From JBBDRW01 sp040905265 (GTDB lineage Bacteria; Bacteroidota; Rhodothermia; Balneolales; Balneolaceae): a DNA stretch of 64,000 nucleotides. Below, in pieces: positions 35,077 to 44,866 of the stretch. Under the pieces are notes generated by a model. It was not told where the DNA came from. It searched no databases and worked only from the letters and a program-made list of their open reading frames with translations. The stretch's first letter is position 1. Every line of letters starts with the position of its first letter. Made by a program: the position numbers and the translations under genes. The DNA is taken from positions 1 to 64,000 of the forward strand of contig JBBDRW010000181.1 in the NCBI GenBank assembly GCA_040905265.1, given 5' to 3'.

Positions 35077-35252
35077 AGTCTGTCTGAAAATGTGTAATTC
35101 AAACGGTACAACCTCTTGTTTGAATGAATCCATATCTACAGGGTGATTTTCAGTATAAATAGCATGAAATTCAGTTCCTGACCTATGGAGTATACAAGCA
35201 GATGCCTCCTGTTATCCACTAATTACGATAGATAACGTTATGCGCATCTCTC

Positions 35253-37565
35253 CTATTGTCGCGCAACCTCCGGCCCGTTTTCATTTGCAGTAATCATGTT
35301 CCAGTTCGGAGGGGTGACATCGAGCAGATGCTTCACAAAGAAATCACGCCGTCTTCTCTCTCCATACTGTCCACCGGAGGTGTGGTTTGCACCGGGAATC
35401 GTCAGGAAATCAAAATCCTTGCCGGCATCGATCAGTGCATCCGCAACCTGGTAGGTAGAGGCCGGATCGACGTTGGTATCGAGTTCACCGACGATCAGCA
35501 GAAGCTGACCCTGCAGCCGCCAGGCGTTGTCCACATTGGAGGATTCAGAGTAGTGTTCCCCGATCGGCCACCCCATCCACTGCTCGTTCCACCAGATTTT
35601 GTCCATTCGGTTGTCGTGGCAGCCGACTGCTGAAACAGCCACATGATAGTGCTCCGGATGGAACAGAAGTGCTCCCATTGAGCTCTGGCCGCCGGCAGAC
35701 GTACCGTAGATGCCCACCTTGTTGTTGTCGTACCATGAGTTGTCAGATGCAAATGCTTCATGCCATAGAATCCGGTCAGGAAAACCTGCATCCTTGAGAT
35801 TTTGCCAGGCAACATCATGAAACTCTTTGGAACGGTTTGCCGTCCCCATTCCGTCGATCTGAACGACAATAAAACCGAGTTCGGAAAGAGCCATCATATG
35901 GCTGTAAGAGATAAAGCTTTTGGGGACGAAACTGTCATGGGGGCCTGCATAGATATATTCGATCACCGGATAGGACCGGGTCGGATCAAAATTGGTGGGG
36001 CGTATGACAATCCCGTAGATGTCGGTCTCGCCATCCCTCCCTTTCGCAGAGTACTGGATGGGCGCCTGCCAGCCAGCATCTACAAGCGCCGAGTGGTCCG
36101 CTCTCTCAAGATCCATCAAGACCTCCTGGCCCTCTACCCTCCTCAGTTGTGAAACAGGCGGCTGATCCACCTGGGACCAGGAATCTACGTAGTACTCCCG
36201 GCTGGGTGAGTAGCTGACCGAATGGGTGCCGTTCGCCTCCGTAAAACGTGTAAGGCCTGTACCGTCAAAATTTACCCGGAAATAATGTATGTAATAAGGG
36301 TCCTGATCGTCGTCAACACCACTGGCATGGAACCAGATCTGACGATTCCCGGCATCGACATGGTCGATATCCCGTACCACCCACTCACCGCTCGTTATCT
36401 GGTTCTTTACCTCACCGGTGAGTGCATCATAAAGATAGAGGTGACGCCAGCCGTCCCGTTCAGAGCTCCAGATAATCTCATTGGTTTCATCGAGATATTC
36501 GCGGTATCGGGTCGTCGCGTAGCTGAAGAAGGTCTCCGGCTGCTCATTCACCAGTACTCGCGGCTCACCGGTCTCCGCATCCACTTCAATGATACGGTAG
36601 AGCTGATGCCCTCTCTGGTTATACTCAAAATGAAATGCACGCCCATCTTCCCACCAGCGGAGGCGGGTCTGGTCATAGGAATTCGGGAAGAGGGTCCGGT
36701 CAATCACAATTTGCGACTTCTCTTCAATATCAAAAAGTACCGGCTGTTCAACATCGAGTACATCACCCGGTTTGTTGTAGGAGCGGCTCAGGTGTCGCGG
36801 CTGCAGCTGTTCTGACGGGGAACTCTCCACATAGTGGATTTTTCGGTCATAACCGGGGATCACACGGTATGCCGCCAGTTTCCTGGAGTCCGGTGACCAT
36901 GAGAATGAGTTGACATTATAGTAATTGCCCTCTGAACCGTCTGTACTCAGAACGGTTGTTTCCTCTGTCTCCAGATGTTCGATCACCACATTGTAATTCT
37001 GCACATAGGCAACCCACTCTTCATCCGGGGACTCAATTCGCCGGTCACTTTGAGCTCTGTCTACCGGTGTCACTTCGTGATCCCACTGGCCCCAGCCGGA
37101 ATTGCCCTGGTTGTCATCTTCCTCCGGGCGGACTTCACACTGATAGCCGGCAAGTGTACACGTATAGATTGAGTCACGGATCGTCACCTCGATGGCTGCC
37201 TCATCTTCCGTATAGGAAATAGAATTAAACGGCAGATCATACGGTTCATACTCTTCACCTGTCAAATCTTCCAATGCAGAGGCCATCCGGCTCTGATTAA
37301 AAGCAGAACGCTGTTCTCTTGTTTCGGCATTTACCCAGATAAACTGTTCACCGTCCTCTACCGACTTTCGGTACCAGAATCGGTTCGACTCATGGATCCA
37401 GTTCGGCTGGCCGAGCATCATGTCGGTAACGAGTCCGCGAAATTGATCGGAGAGCTCTTCGGCACGTTCGTAATCTTCCATCGTTCCCTGAGCAAAAAGC
37501 GAGTATGGGAGCAGAAGCAGTGTAAAGGTAGCGATTATGGTCAGCAGTGTATGTTTTTTAGTCAT
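35253..37565 (-). CDS. S9 family peptidase (dipeptidyl peptidase IV / prolyl oligopeptidase type)
   Basis: A 770-residue secreted serine peptidase. The signal peptide is residues 1-25 (LLTIIATFTLLLLPYSLFAQ). Residues 80-520 form the beta-propeller (DPPIV N-terminal type, with SPDSRKLAAYRVIPG and WSSERDGWRHLYLYD). The C-terminal alpha/beta hydrolase has the nucleophile Ser in GIYGTSAGGQSS, Asp in GELDTNVDPAS and His in PGANHTSGGQY. It would trim N-terminal dipeptides or hydrolyse oligopeptides in the periplasm. Length and catalytic triad are normal. Confidence 0.93.
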   Translation of the reverse strand: MTKKHTLLTIIATFTLLLLPYSLFAQGTMEDYERAEELSDQFRGLVTDMMLGQPNWIHESNRFWYRKSVEDGEQFIWVNAETREQRSAFNQSRMASALEDLTGEEYEPYDLPFNSISYTEDEAAIEVTIRDSIYTCTLAGYQCEVRPEEDDNQGNSGWGQWDHEVTPVDRAQSDRRIESPDEEWVAYVQNYNVVIEHLETEETTVLSTDGSEGNYYNVNSFSWSPDSRKLAAYRVIPGYDRKIHYVESSPSEQLQPRHLSRSYNKPGDVLDVEQPVLFDIEEKSQIVIDRTLFPNSYDQTRLRWWEDGRAFHFEYNQRGHQLYRIIEVDAETGEPRVLVNEQPETFFSYATTRYREYLDETNEIIWSSERDGWRHLYLYDALTGEVKNQITSGEWVVRDIDHVDAGNRQIWFHASGVDDDQDPYYIHYFRVNFDGTGLTRFTEANGTHSVSYSPSREYYVDSWSQVDQPPVSQLRRVEGQEVLMDLERADHSALVDAGWQAPIQYSAKGRDGETDIYGIVIRPTNFDPTRSYPVIEYIYAGPHDSFVPKSFISYSHMMALSELGFIVVQIDGMGTANRSKEFHDVAWQNLKDAGFPDRILWHEAFASDNSWYDNNKVGIYGTSAGGQSSMGALLFHPEHYHVAVSAVGCHDNRMDKIWWNEQWMGWPIGEHYSESSNVDNAWRLQGQLLLIVGELDTNVDPASTYQVADALIDAGKDFDFLTIPGANHTSGGQYGERRRRDFFVKHLLDVTPPNWNMITANENGPEVARQ

Positions 37566-37860
37566 GGCAACGATGGTTCTGGTTGGTTGTACAAGTAAGA
37601 TTACAGTTCAAAGGGAACAGGGGTATGCCGGTATCGTCATTCAGCCGGATTGCGCCGGTTCCGAAAAGGACCTTCAGATTCTCCAGAGGACTCCATGGCC
37701 CCTCTCCATCGGTACGATCCGGCGGAATCACACCGTCTCCGGTTTGGGCCATTAACGTTGAGCTACACAACGGAAGAGACAGAACCAGCACAAGACCGGT
37801 TAAAGCGCGGGTGAACCTCAAGCTGAATATGGATATATTACGATTAAGGAGGTAAATCAT
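37558..37860 (-). CDS. Small secreted protein, possibly an N-terminal remnant of an amidohydrolase
   Basis: A 100-residue frame with a convincing signal peptide (hydrophobic residues 19-36, cleavage near TLMAQ) followed by GVIPPDRTDGEGPW. That short run resembles the start of mature amidohydrolase-family proteins, where an R-x-x-G-E-G-P motif precedes the first strand. Afterwards the sequence no longer resembles that family and the frame ends 8 bp inside the S9 peptidase start. It may be a decayed 5' fragment or a short secreted peptide; I cannot tell which. Confidence 0.4.
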   Translation of the reverse strand: MIYLLNRNISIFSLRFTRALTGLVLVLSLPLCSSTLMAQTGDGVIPPDRTDGEGPWSPLENLKVLFGTGAIRLNDDTGIPLFPLNCNLTCTTNQNHRCHD

Positions 37861-37900
37861 TATTTAAGTAATTTTCATAACTGGTTGAAGTTCAAAATGT

Positions 37901-39718
37901 TTACTTCTGTTCAGAAACCTCAGAAATATATGCTGTCACTTGCTCTTCCAACACCGGCAGCGTCACAGGGCCGTTCTGCAGGACGGCTTCATGAAAGTCC
38001 CGTATGTCAAAATTCTCTCCCAGCCTCTCTTCTGCTATCCCGCGCAGTTCCCGGATCTTCAATTCTCCCATTTTATAAGCGAGGGCCTGTCCCGGTACAG
38101 CAATATATCGATTGATTTCCGTATCGATCTCATGGTGTGAAAGGGCTGTGTGATCCGTAAGGAAATCTACCGCTTCCTGCCTGCTCCAGCCAAGTGCATG
38201 CATCCCTGTATCCACTACCAGACGACAGGCTCTCCACATCTCATAGGTGAGCCGTCCAAAGTTATAATACGGATTATCATACAACCCGACATCCAGGCCA
38301 AGCCTCTCGGAGTAGAGTGCCCACCCTTCACTGAATACTGTTAATCCACCGGATCGTCTCGGCAGATCCTCCATTTCACGGTTCAAAGCAATCTGCAGAT
38401 GGTGGCCGGGTACTGCTTCATGATAGGCGAGAGCTTCAAGAGTATAGAGCGGCCGGCTCTCAAGTGCATAGGTATTAACCCAGAAATAGGCTGCTCCAGG
38501 GCCTCCTCCACCAGCATAACGGCCTCCCGTATAGCGGGGAGCCAGATGATCGGGAACCGGTTCAACTCCATAGGTTCTTCTGGGAAGGTTCCGGAGATGA
38601 AACAGATCGGGCAGCTTTCCGTCCATCCGTTTTGCCAAATACGACGCTTCCTTGAGGAGATCGACCGGTTCTTCAACATAAAACTGTGAGTCTGTTCGGA
38701 GAAACTCCAAAAACTCTGCAAATGTACCCTCAAACCCGACCTCGTCAATGATCTCGTACATCTCTTCCAAAATCCGTTCTACTTCACCCAGGCCAATCTG
38801 ATGAACCTCGGTCGCACTCAGGGGGAGTGTCGTATGGTGCTCAATGAGATGGTTGTAGTAGGCTTCCCCATCCGGCAGATCGGTGGTGCCGATCGTCTCT
38901 CTGGCTTCGGGAATATACTCCTGATGAAGAAAATCGACGAATGCGCGGTAGGTCGGAAGTACCACACCGGCCACTGCTTCATACCCTTCTTCAGCAAGTC
39001 GTTCACGATCCTCTTCCGAAAAGGAGTCGGGAAACTCTGTGAACGGCTCGTAAAAGCCACTCTCGGCCGGATCATCCGGAATATGAGTCTCGATATAGTG
39101 GTCATACTCCTCGACAAAGATCACCCTGGGGAGGGTATACGCGATCTCCATACCGGTGCGCATCCGGTCAATATGCTGGTTGAAATACTCCGGAATTGCA
39201 CGAAGGCGGGTGAGGTAATCCTCATAATCCTGGACGGTTTCCAGCGGCACACGGTTCTCAAGCCCGATCATCCGGTTATAGAACCCCCCTTCATGGTTGA
39301 TCGGGATCAAATATTCCTGGAATTCAAACCCCTTGATCTCGCTTGCGACCTCCCGGCGAAAAGAGTCATAGGTAATCTTGTCCCGAAACTCCAGGTTTTC
39401 CCTGTTGACGCTTTCCAGAAGTCGGTTTTCAATCTCATTCCAGAACTGATAATGCCGTTCCAGGGTTTCTACTGATTCTGATTGAAGCTGGTCATTGTGT
39501 TGTGTTTCACCCTCCTCATCAGCCCGGAATGGATTCTCACGAATTGAAAATTCATCCGTTTCATCCATCAGCGCATGCAACTGATCGGCATCGGAAGAGG
39601 CCGTACAGGAGACCAACACAAAGAAGAGCAGGAGAACTGTTGCAGTAGTGAAAGCAGGCAGACCAGAACGAAATCGGGTAACGGAAGAGAGGTAAAAAGC
39701 GGTATCGGGTTGAGGCAT
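37901..39718 (-). CDS. DUF885 family lipoprotein, putative metallopeptidase
   Basis: A 605-residue DUF885 protein. The zinc-like motif H-E-x-x-P-G-H-H is seen in AYHEAVPGHHLQIAL, with the downstream SEGWALYSERLGLD glutamate. Members are thought to be gluzincin-like carboxypeptidases, but few have been tested. The lipoprotein signal is a hydrophobic stretch with lipobox VLVSC, which appears only if translation starts at 39718; the longer frame from 39871 adds 51 residues without similarity. FHLRNLPRRTYGVEPVPDHL and TYEMWRACRLVVDTGMHALG are typical of the family. Confidence 0.88.
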   Translation of the reverse strand: MPQPDTAFYLSSVTRFRSGLPAFTTATVLLLFFVLVSCTASSDADQLHALMDETDEFSIRENPFRADEEGETQHNDQLQSESVETLERHYQFWNEIENRLLESVNRENLEFRDKITYDSFRREVASEIKGFEFQEYLIPINHEGGFYNRMIGLENRVPLETVQDYEDYLTRLRAIPEYFNQHIDRMRTGMEIAYTLPRVIFVEEYDHYIETHIPDDPAESGFYEPFTEFPDSFSEEDRERLAEEGYEAVAGVVLPTYRAFVDFLHQEYIPEARETIGTTDLPDGEAYYNHLIEHHTTLPLSATEVHQIGLGEVERILEEMYEIIDEVGFEGTFAEFLEFLRTDSQFYVEEPVDLLKEASYLAKRMDGKLPDLFHLRNLPRRTYGVEPVPDHLAPRYTGGRYAGGGGPGAAYFWVNTYALESRPLYTLEALAYHEAVPGHHLQIALNREMEDLPRRSGGLTVFSEGWALYSERLGLDVGLYDNPYYNFGRLTYEMWRACRLVVDTGMHALGWSRQEAVDFLTDHTALSHHEIDTEINRYIAVPGQALAYKMGELKIRELRGIAEERLGENFDIRDFHEAVLQNGPVTLPVLEEQVTAYISEVSEQK

Positions 39719-39887
39719 ATAAAGGCGGCTGATTGGTGATGTCAAAGCAAATAATAAAGAGAATTCATCTGTGAATGGCATCCTGTTTCCCAAACAAAGA
39801 TCAGATTTCAGAAGAGAATCATAAAAAAATATCAACTGACCCTGACAGGATTGGATCTTATCATAAAGCAATCCACCGATCAGTACT

Positions 39888-41072
39888 TTACTCCAACTCG
39901 ATCCGATACCGTACTACCTGTTGTACCCCCGTCTCCTCATTCGTCTCCCGGGTGTAGAGATATCCGTTTTTCACCTCCCGGATCTCTCTGTTACGCGGCC
40001 ATTCGAAGATGTCGAGGAGTTCACCGGACTCGTTCAGTACCCACCACTGCCAGAGTTCCAGATCGTCAATAATTGTGGAGATCCAGAATCGGTTCTCATC
40101 GTCAACAAGCAGGGACTCCAGTGCGGGCCAGGTATCCGGGAGTTCGATAGCCCTTGCCGCTTCACCGATCGGGCCAGCCAGCTCACTGACGAACGCATTT
40201 CTGTCAAATTCCTGGTTTGCAAAGGGATGGTAGAACGCCTCTCTGTACTCTCCCTCCGGGTTGTAGGTCTTGATAAGAAATTCACCACTCCAGGCTGAAT
40301 AGATCCGGCCGTCTTCCCGGGCAGCAACCAGGGGTTTTCTAAAGACCGGGGGGTATGGCTGATAAAACAGCACGAATCGATCTGTCTCATAGTTTCTGTG
40401 CATCATATCATCCTGATTCAACACTTCTCGTACCGGTTCTGCCAGCTGGCCTTCTCTGTCCATAAGGTAATAGCGGACCGTCTTTGAATCTTCATTTTCA
40501 CGAGTGGGCATCTCTGTAAAGCGGACCAGAAATGTCTCGTCACTTCTTGGAAAAATGTCGTTGACGTAACGCCCGGCAAGCTCCTCCACATCGCTCCAGT
40601 TTTCAGGATTCAGGGAGACCGTGTGGGCCAATGACAATGAATCCAGTGAATAGATATCCAGTTTGCTATTGCTGCTATCAAAAATATAGAGCCGGCCGGC
40701 GTAAACTTTCATGCTCGCAATATTCTGGTATTCACCCGGCCCGGCCCCCTCCCCTCCAAGCGTTGCCAGGTGGCTGCCGTCCGGGCGATAAGCTTGGATC
40801 TTACGTTCTCCGGGATCGGTAATAAAAACCCTCCCGTCATCAGCAACCACAACGGCTCCGATATGCCCTAAAAAGATCTCCTCCGTTTCACCAAAATAGT
40901 GATCCGGAACCAGTGTGAAAGAGCTATGCACCTCCCCTTCTTCAACTGCCGGATAAACCGTCAGGTTATCCAGACTGCTTATGTGCTCAGGAAGCTCGAT
41001 GTTGCCCCCTGATGAACAGGAGATGAGTAAGATTGTAAACAAGGCCGCGATATATGTTCCAAACCGTTTCAT
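39888..41072 (-). CDS. 6-bladed beta-propeller lipoprotein
   Basis: A 394-residue lipoprotein (lipobox LLISC near residue 19 from the ATG at 41072). The body is a TolB/NHL-like 6-bladed propeller: repeated strands such as VFITDPGERKIQAYRPDGSH, GEGAGPGEYQNIASMKVYAG and YIFDSSNSKLDIYSLDSL. It shares its C-terminal part with the shortened paralog at 31801-32523. Proteins of this type are common in Bacteroidota cell envelopes and mostly uncharacterised. An in-frame start at 41234 is possible but would hide the lipoprotein signal. The 278 bp upstream (41073-41350), shared with a divergent gene, shows nothing else. Confidence 0.82.
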   Translation of the reverse strand: MKRFGTYIAALFTILLISCSSGGNIELPEHISSLDNLTVYPAVEEGEVHSSFTLVPDHYFGETEEIFLGHIGAVVVADDGRVFITDPGERKIQAYRPDGSHLATLGGEGAGPGEYQNIASMKVYAGRLYIFDSSNSKLDIYSLDSLSLAHTVSLNPENWSDVEELAGRYVNDIFPRSDETFLVRFTEMPTRENEDSKTVRYYLMDREGQLAEPVREVLNQDDMMHRNYETDRFVLFYQPYPPVFRKPLVAAREDGRIYSAWSGEFLIKTYNPEGEYREAFYHPFANQEFDRNAFVSELAGPIGEAARAIELPDTWPALESLLVDDENRFWISTIIDDLELWQWWVLNESGELLDIFEWPRNREIREVKNGYLYTRETNEETGVQQVVRYRIELE

Positions 41073-41350
41073 AGTCGATCGGTTTTCAGTTGTAGTGGAA
41101 ACTTCTAAAGGAACGGAGCTTCTCACAGTTTTTTTATAAACGTAATTAAGACGAATACTGACGAAATAAATAATATTCTTACAAACAGTCAACTGTTGAT
41201 CGATTACGGGCCCGTTTTGAAGAATCATTTCCAAACCCGATTTTTTTGCTACTGGAAACTGGTAAATTTCTTAGCTTCCCGTATTGACGTCATTTTCACA
41301 GACCAGTCTGACAGGTTCGACTCGTCTGTAATTATTTATCCTGTATATCA

Positions 41351-42040
41351 ATGTCAGGCAGAACAGGTTCAAAATTTATTCTTTTGCGGGTTGTTGCCGT
41401 ACTGATGTTACTGTCTGGCAGTATGGCTTGCCAAACTGCCGAGCAGACGCAGGCCGACAACTCCGAAAGAGACCTCTCCGACCTGGAAACTCTCTACTGG
41501 TCACGGGTAGAGGAGGGCCGGATGTCATCGTTCACACAGGCTGATGTCCGCTTCATGACCGGAATGATTGCACATCATGCTCAGGCTCTCATTATGTCCG
41601 CCCTTGCACCTGAAAACGGTGCCGACGCAGCAGTCCGGCGGCTGGCTGCCCGGATTATCAATGCTCAACAGGACGAAATACGGACCATGCAGCAGTGGCT
41701 GCGTGACCGGGGCCAACCGGTACCGGAGATCGAAATTGACGGACTCAACCTGTATGTCGATATTGACGGCGAACCCTATACCAGTTACCGGAATATGCAC
41801 GGTGTGCTGTCCGATGAACAATTACAAGAACTCGCAGAGGCACGAGGCCGTGACTTTGACCGGCTCTTCCTGGCCTATATGATTGAACATCACAGCGGGG
41901 CAGTGCATATGGTTCAAAACCTGTTCAGCATCGATGGCGCTGCACAAGACCTGCAAGCCTTCAGGCTTGCATCTGACATTCAGGTCGATCAGATTACGGA
42001 GATCGATCGAATGAGAACGATGTTGAATGACAGGTTGTAG
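41351..42040 (+). CDS. DUF305 lipoprotein
   Basis: A 229-residue lipoprotein (lipobox GSMAC near residue 27). The DUF305 ferritin-like helical domain is clear from its two His-His motifs, FMTGMIAHHAQALIMSAL and FLAYMIEHHSGAVHMVQNL. These are thought to bind metal, and members are often near copper genes. Between them lies an insert of about 45 residues including IDGLNLYVDIDGEPYTSY. It precedes the LVIVD-repeat gene by 62 bp on the same strand, so the two are probably co-transcribed and act together in the envelope. Confidence 0.86.
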   Translation: MSGRTGSKFILLRVVAVLMLLSGSMACQTAEQTQADNSERDLSDLETLYWSRVEEGRMSSFTQADVRFMTGMIAHHAQALIMSALAPENGADAAVRRLAARIINAQQDEIRTMQQWLRDRGQPVPEIEIDGLNLYVDIDGEPYTSYRNMHGVLSDEQLQELAEARGRDFDRLFLAYMIEHHSGAVHMVQNLFSIDGAAQDLQAFRLASDIQVDQITEIDRMRTMLNDRL

Positions 42041-42102
42041 GGAAAAGGTGACAGGTGGTAGAGAAATTAGGTGACTAACTAATAATGATTTGGTGGAATT
42101 TT

Positions 42103-44106
42103 ATGATTTTTGATAAAAATATAGATGCTGCTGCCGGTTTTTTCGGGATTAGAAATCTTGCAATCTGGCTGATACCGGCTGCCCTTCTGTTCGGTTTATA
42201 TTCATGTTCTTCCACCTCCATGCTGGAGGGGACTGTCTCCTATCCAATCGCTGCCCTGAACGAAATTGAAACCCCAACCCCTGATCCACGCATTGGATTA
42301 CGTGCCGGACTGTTTGATGCGGAAGAGGCGATCTGGAACATGAACAAGCTCTCGACTGTCCTCCCACCGGATGATTTTATCGGTTCGACCAACTCCGACC
42401 TCGCATTTAAGGAAAATTATGCAATCCAGGGGAATTACAACGGATTTATCGTTTGGGATATCTCGAATCCAGCCTCACCGGAACTGGTTGTCGACTTTCT
42501 CTGTCCTGCCTCACAGAGTGATGTATCCGTCTACGGAGATCTCCTGTTTGTATCCGGCGAGGGGTTTGAAGGGCGCCTGGACTGCGGTACAGAGGGAGTT
42601 CAGGAGACCGTCAGTCCGGACCGTCTCCGGGGCATCCGTATTTTTGATATTTCAGATATTGAAAATCCCGAGTACATCTCAAACGTACAGACCTGCCGGG
42701 GATCTCATACCCACTCTGTACATGAAGCCCCCGGAGATTCCGAGAATGTCTACATCTATGTATCCGGATCAGCCCCCGTACGGCCGGCCGAGGAACTTCC
42801 CGGCTGTATCGGTGTCCTGCCCGAGGACGATCCGGATACTGCCCTGTTCCGTATCGAAGTCATTCAGGTACCGCTTGCCAATCCTGAAAACGCTGCTATT
42901 GTGAACTCCCCCAGAATTTTTGACGATCTGACGGCCCCTCCTACTCACGGCATGTCCCAGGCAGATATTGACGCTGCCAAAGAGGCAAATCTCTTTATTG
43001 CCGAAGTTCACGGAGAACACCACGTACTGCCGTCACGATTGGCCAGACAATATCTCGAGCAGTTTGTCAGGGAGAGGAATGGGAGCGGCGCACCTACGGC
43101 AGCAGACAGTACCAGGTTGCAGCAGCTCCTTCCGGAACTTATCGCCTCCCGCCTTGCTGACCAGGAAGAGCACCGGACAGAACGGGGACCGAACCAGTGT
43201 CACGACATCACACTCTATCCGGAAATCGGCCTGGCCGGCGGAGCGTGTGAAGGGTATGGACTCTTGTTAGACATCGAAGATCCTGCAAGCCCGGTACGCG
43301 TTGATGCTGTTGCTGACTCCAACTTTGCCTACTGGCACTCTGCAACCCTGAGCAACGATGGCAGCAAAATCCTCTTCACAGATGAATGGGGCGGCGGTGC
43401 TCAGCCAAAATGCCGGGAGAATGACCCCATGGAGTGGGGAGCAAATGCAATATTTACAATCAGTGACGACAACACCATGGAGTTCGAAAGCTATTTCAAA
43501 CTCCCGGCAGCACAGACACCGCAAGAGAACTGTGTCGCACACAATGGGTCGTTAATTCCGATTCCCGGACGGGATATCATGGTACAGTCCTGGTACCAGG
43601 GGGGAATCTCCGTGTTCGACTGGACCGATCCCAAAAATCCGGTTGAAATTGCCTATCACGACCGCGGGCCCGTCAATCCCGACCGCATGCAGATGGGCGG
43701 AAGCTGGTCAGTCTACTGGTACAATGGAGTGCTTGTCAGCTCAGAAATCGCCCGTGGACTCGACATCTTTGAACTGCAGCCAAGCCCCTGGCTAACTGAA
43801 AACGAGATTGCCGCAGCCAATACTGTACAGTTCGGCCATTTGAACGCACAGGGCCAGCCAATGATTACCTGGGAACCCTCCTTCGTCCTTGCCAAAGCGT
43901 ATCTGGATCAGATTCAGCGTGATGGTGGGTTGACGACTGAACAGATTGCCATAATCCGGCAGCAACTATTCGAAGCGGAGAATGCATCCGGGGCTGGCCA
44001 GCGCGGGATCCTTGCAGATCTTTCTGACAGGGTAGACGAGTTGGCAAGTAGTTCCATGCAAGATAAAAAGATGTCACTGCTGAGTGATGTTGTCAGGTCG
44101 CTGTGA
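42103..44106 (+). CDS. LVIVD-repeat lipoprotein
   Basis: A 667-residue lipoprotein. I start at 42103, where GGTGGA lies about 6 bases upstream; an ATG at 42085 is also in frame. The lipobox is GLYSC near residue 34. The mature part has beta-propeller LVIVD-type repeats (NYNGFIVWDISNPASPELVV, GIRIFDISDIENPEYISNV, GISVFDWTDPKNPVEIAYHD) with an internal cysteine-rich region. The C-terminal 80 residues are helical (AKAYLDQIQRDGG onward). DUF305 and LVIVD proteins as neighbours suggest a metal- or redox-related surface function; that is inference. Confidence 0.85.
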   Translation: MIFDKNIDAAAGFFGIRNLAIWLIPAALLFGLYSCSSTSMLEGTVSYPIAALNEIETPTPDPRIGLRAGLFDAEEAIWNMNKLSTVLPPDDFIGSTNSDLAFKENYAIQGNYNGFIVWDISNPASPELVVDFLCPASQSDVSVYGDLLFVSGEGFEGRLDCGTEGVQETVSPDRLRGIRIFDISDIENPEYISNVQTCRGSHTHSVHEAPGDSENVYIYVSGSAPVRPAEELPGCIGVLPEDDPDTALFRIEVIQVPLANPENAAIVNSPRIFDDLTAPPTHGMSQADIDAAKEANLFIAEVHGEHHVLPSRLARQYLEQFVRERNGSGAPTAADSTRLQQLLPELIASRLADQEEHRTERGPNQCHDITLYPEIGLAGGACEGYGLLLDIEDPASPVRVDAVADSNFAYWHSATLSNDGSKILFTDEWGGGAQPKCRENDPMEWGANAIFTISDDNTMEFESYFKLPAAQTPQENCVAHNGSLIPIPGRDIMVQSWYQGGISVFDWTDPKNPVEIAYHDRGPVNPDRMQMGGSWSVYWYNGVLVSSEIARGLDIFELQPSPWLTENEIAAANTVQFGHLNAQGQPMITWEPSFVLAKAYLDQIQRDGGLTTEQIAIIRQQLFEAENASGAGQRGILADLSDRVDELASSSMQDKKMSLLSDVVRSL

Positions 44107-44235
44107 GGTCTATTTTTGGATCCCTCCCAGCAACAGCCTCGTAGTGATTGAATCTTTCTACGCTTTGTCGTCGTACAGAGTAGATGAATTCTGGTTCAAA
44201 CTGAACAGAAGACCTGAACAAATACCTCACTAGTT

Positions 44236-44397
44236 ATGAGCGATCTTATTAAAATCATCTGTGCCGTAATCCTGCCTCCTCTTGGCGTCTTTCTGGAAGT
44301 TGGAATCAAAGGAGCTTTCTGGCTCAATATTCTCCTGACAATTCTGGGTTATATTCCAGGAATTGTCCATGCCGTCTGGATTATTGCGAGACGCTAA
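44236..44397 (+). CDS. YqaE/Pmp3 family small membrane protein
   Basis: A 53-residue two-helix inner-membrane peptide. The family signature is obvious: a start like DLIKIICAVILPPLGVFLEV, then FWLNILLTILGYIPGIVHAV and a short basic end. Pmp3-type proteins influence membrane potential and salt tolerance in yeast and plants; bacterial members are little studied. It stands alone between the LVIVD gene and the monooxygenase-like gene. Confidence 0.92.
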   Translation: MSDLIKIICAVILPPLGVFLEVGIKGAFWLNILLTILGYIPGIVHAVWIIARR

Positions 44398-44541
44398 AAA
44401 ATTTCATTCAGCATAAACCGTCATAGGTTGGTTATTGTATCTGTGGTTGAGAAACTTGTAAACACCTGTTTCGCTCTTCAATTCTTGTGCTCATGATTCC
44501 CGATATTGCGAATATTCAGTTACTGTCGGAGGCGTTATCTT

Positions 44542-44847
44542 ATGAATCCTGGATTTACAGCCATCAGCAAGTTTGAAATCAAAAACAACATGGAGGAAGA
44601 GGTTCGGGAAGCGTTCCGAAACCGTCCCGGTTTTGTTGAGAATGCAGACGGATTTATTCGACTGGATGTGATCAGTCCCAAAGAGAACCCGTCAGAAATT
44701 TGGCTGATCACCCATTGGGCAGATGAAGACTCTTTCCATCACTGGCACAAGAATCACAAGAGTGACTCTCACCAGAATATACCAAAGGGCCTCAAACTGG
44801 TTAAGCGCAGCTTTACATTGACATATTACGAACACATATCGTCATGA
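44542..44847 (+). CDS. Small HmoA/ABM-type monooxygenase-like protein
   Basis: A 101-residue ferredoxin-like-fold protein of the antibiotic biosynthesis monooxygenase / heme-degrading HmoA group: AISKFEIKNNMEEEVREAFR, GFVENADGFIRLDVISP and IWLITHWADEDSFHHWHKN. The central His in FHHWHKNH is where heme-degrading members place their ligand; whether it acts on heme is unproven. The start at 44542 has GGAGG about 10 bases upstream, better than the in-frame ATG at 44506. It precedes the B12-binding protein by 19 bp, so it is likely in that operon. Confidence 0.8.
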   Translation: MNPGFTAISKFEIKNNMEEEVREAFRNRPGFVENADGFIRLDVISPKENPSEIWLITHWADEDSFHHWHKNHKSDSHQNIPKGLKLVKRSFTLTYYEHISS

Positions 44848-44866
44848 TTATGATCGGAGTTGCATT

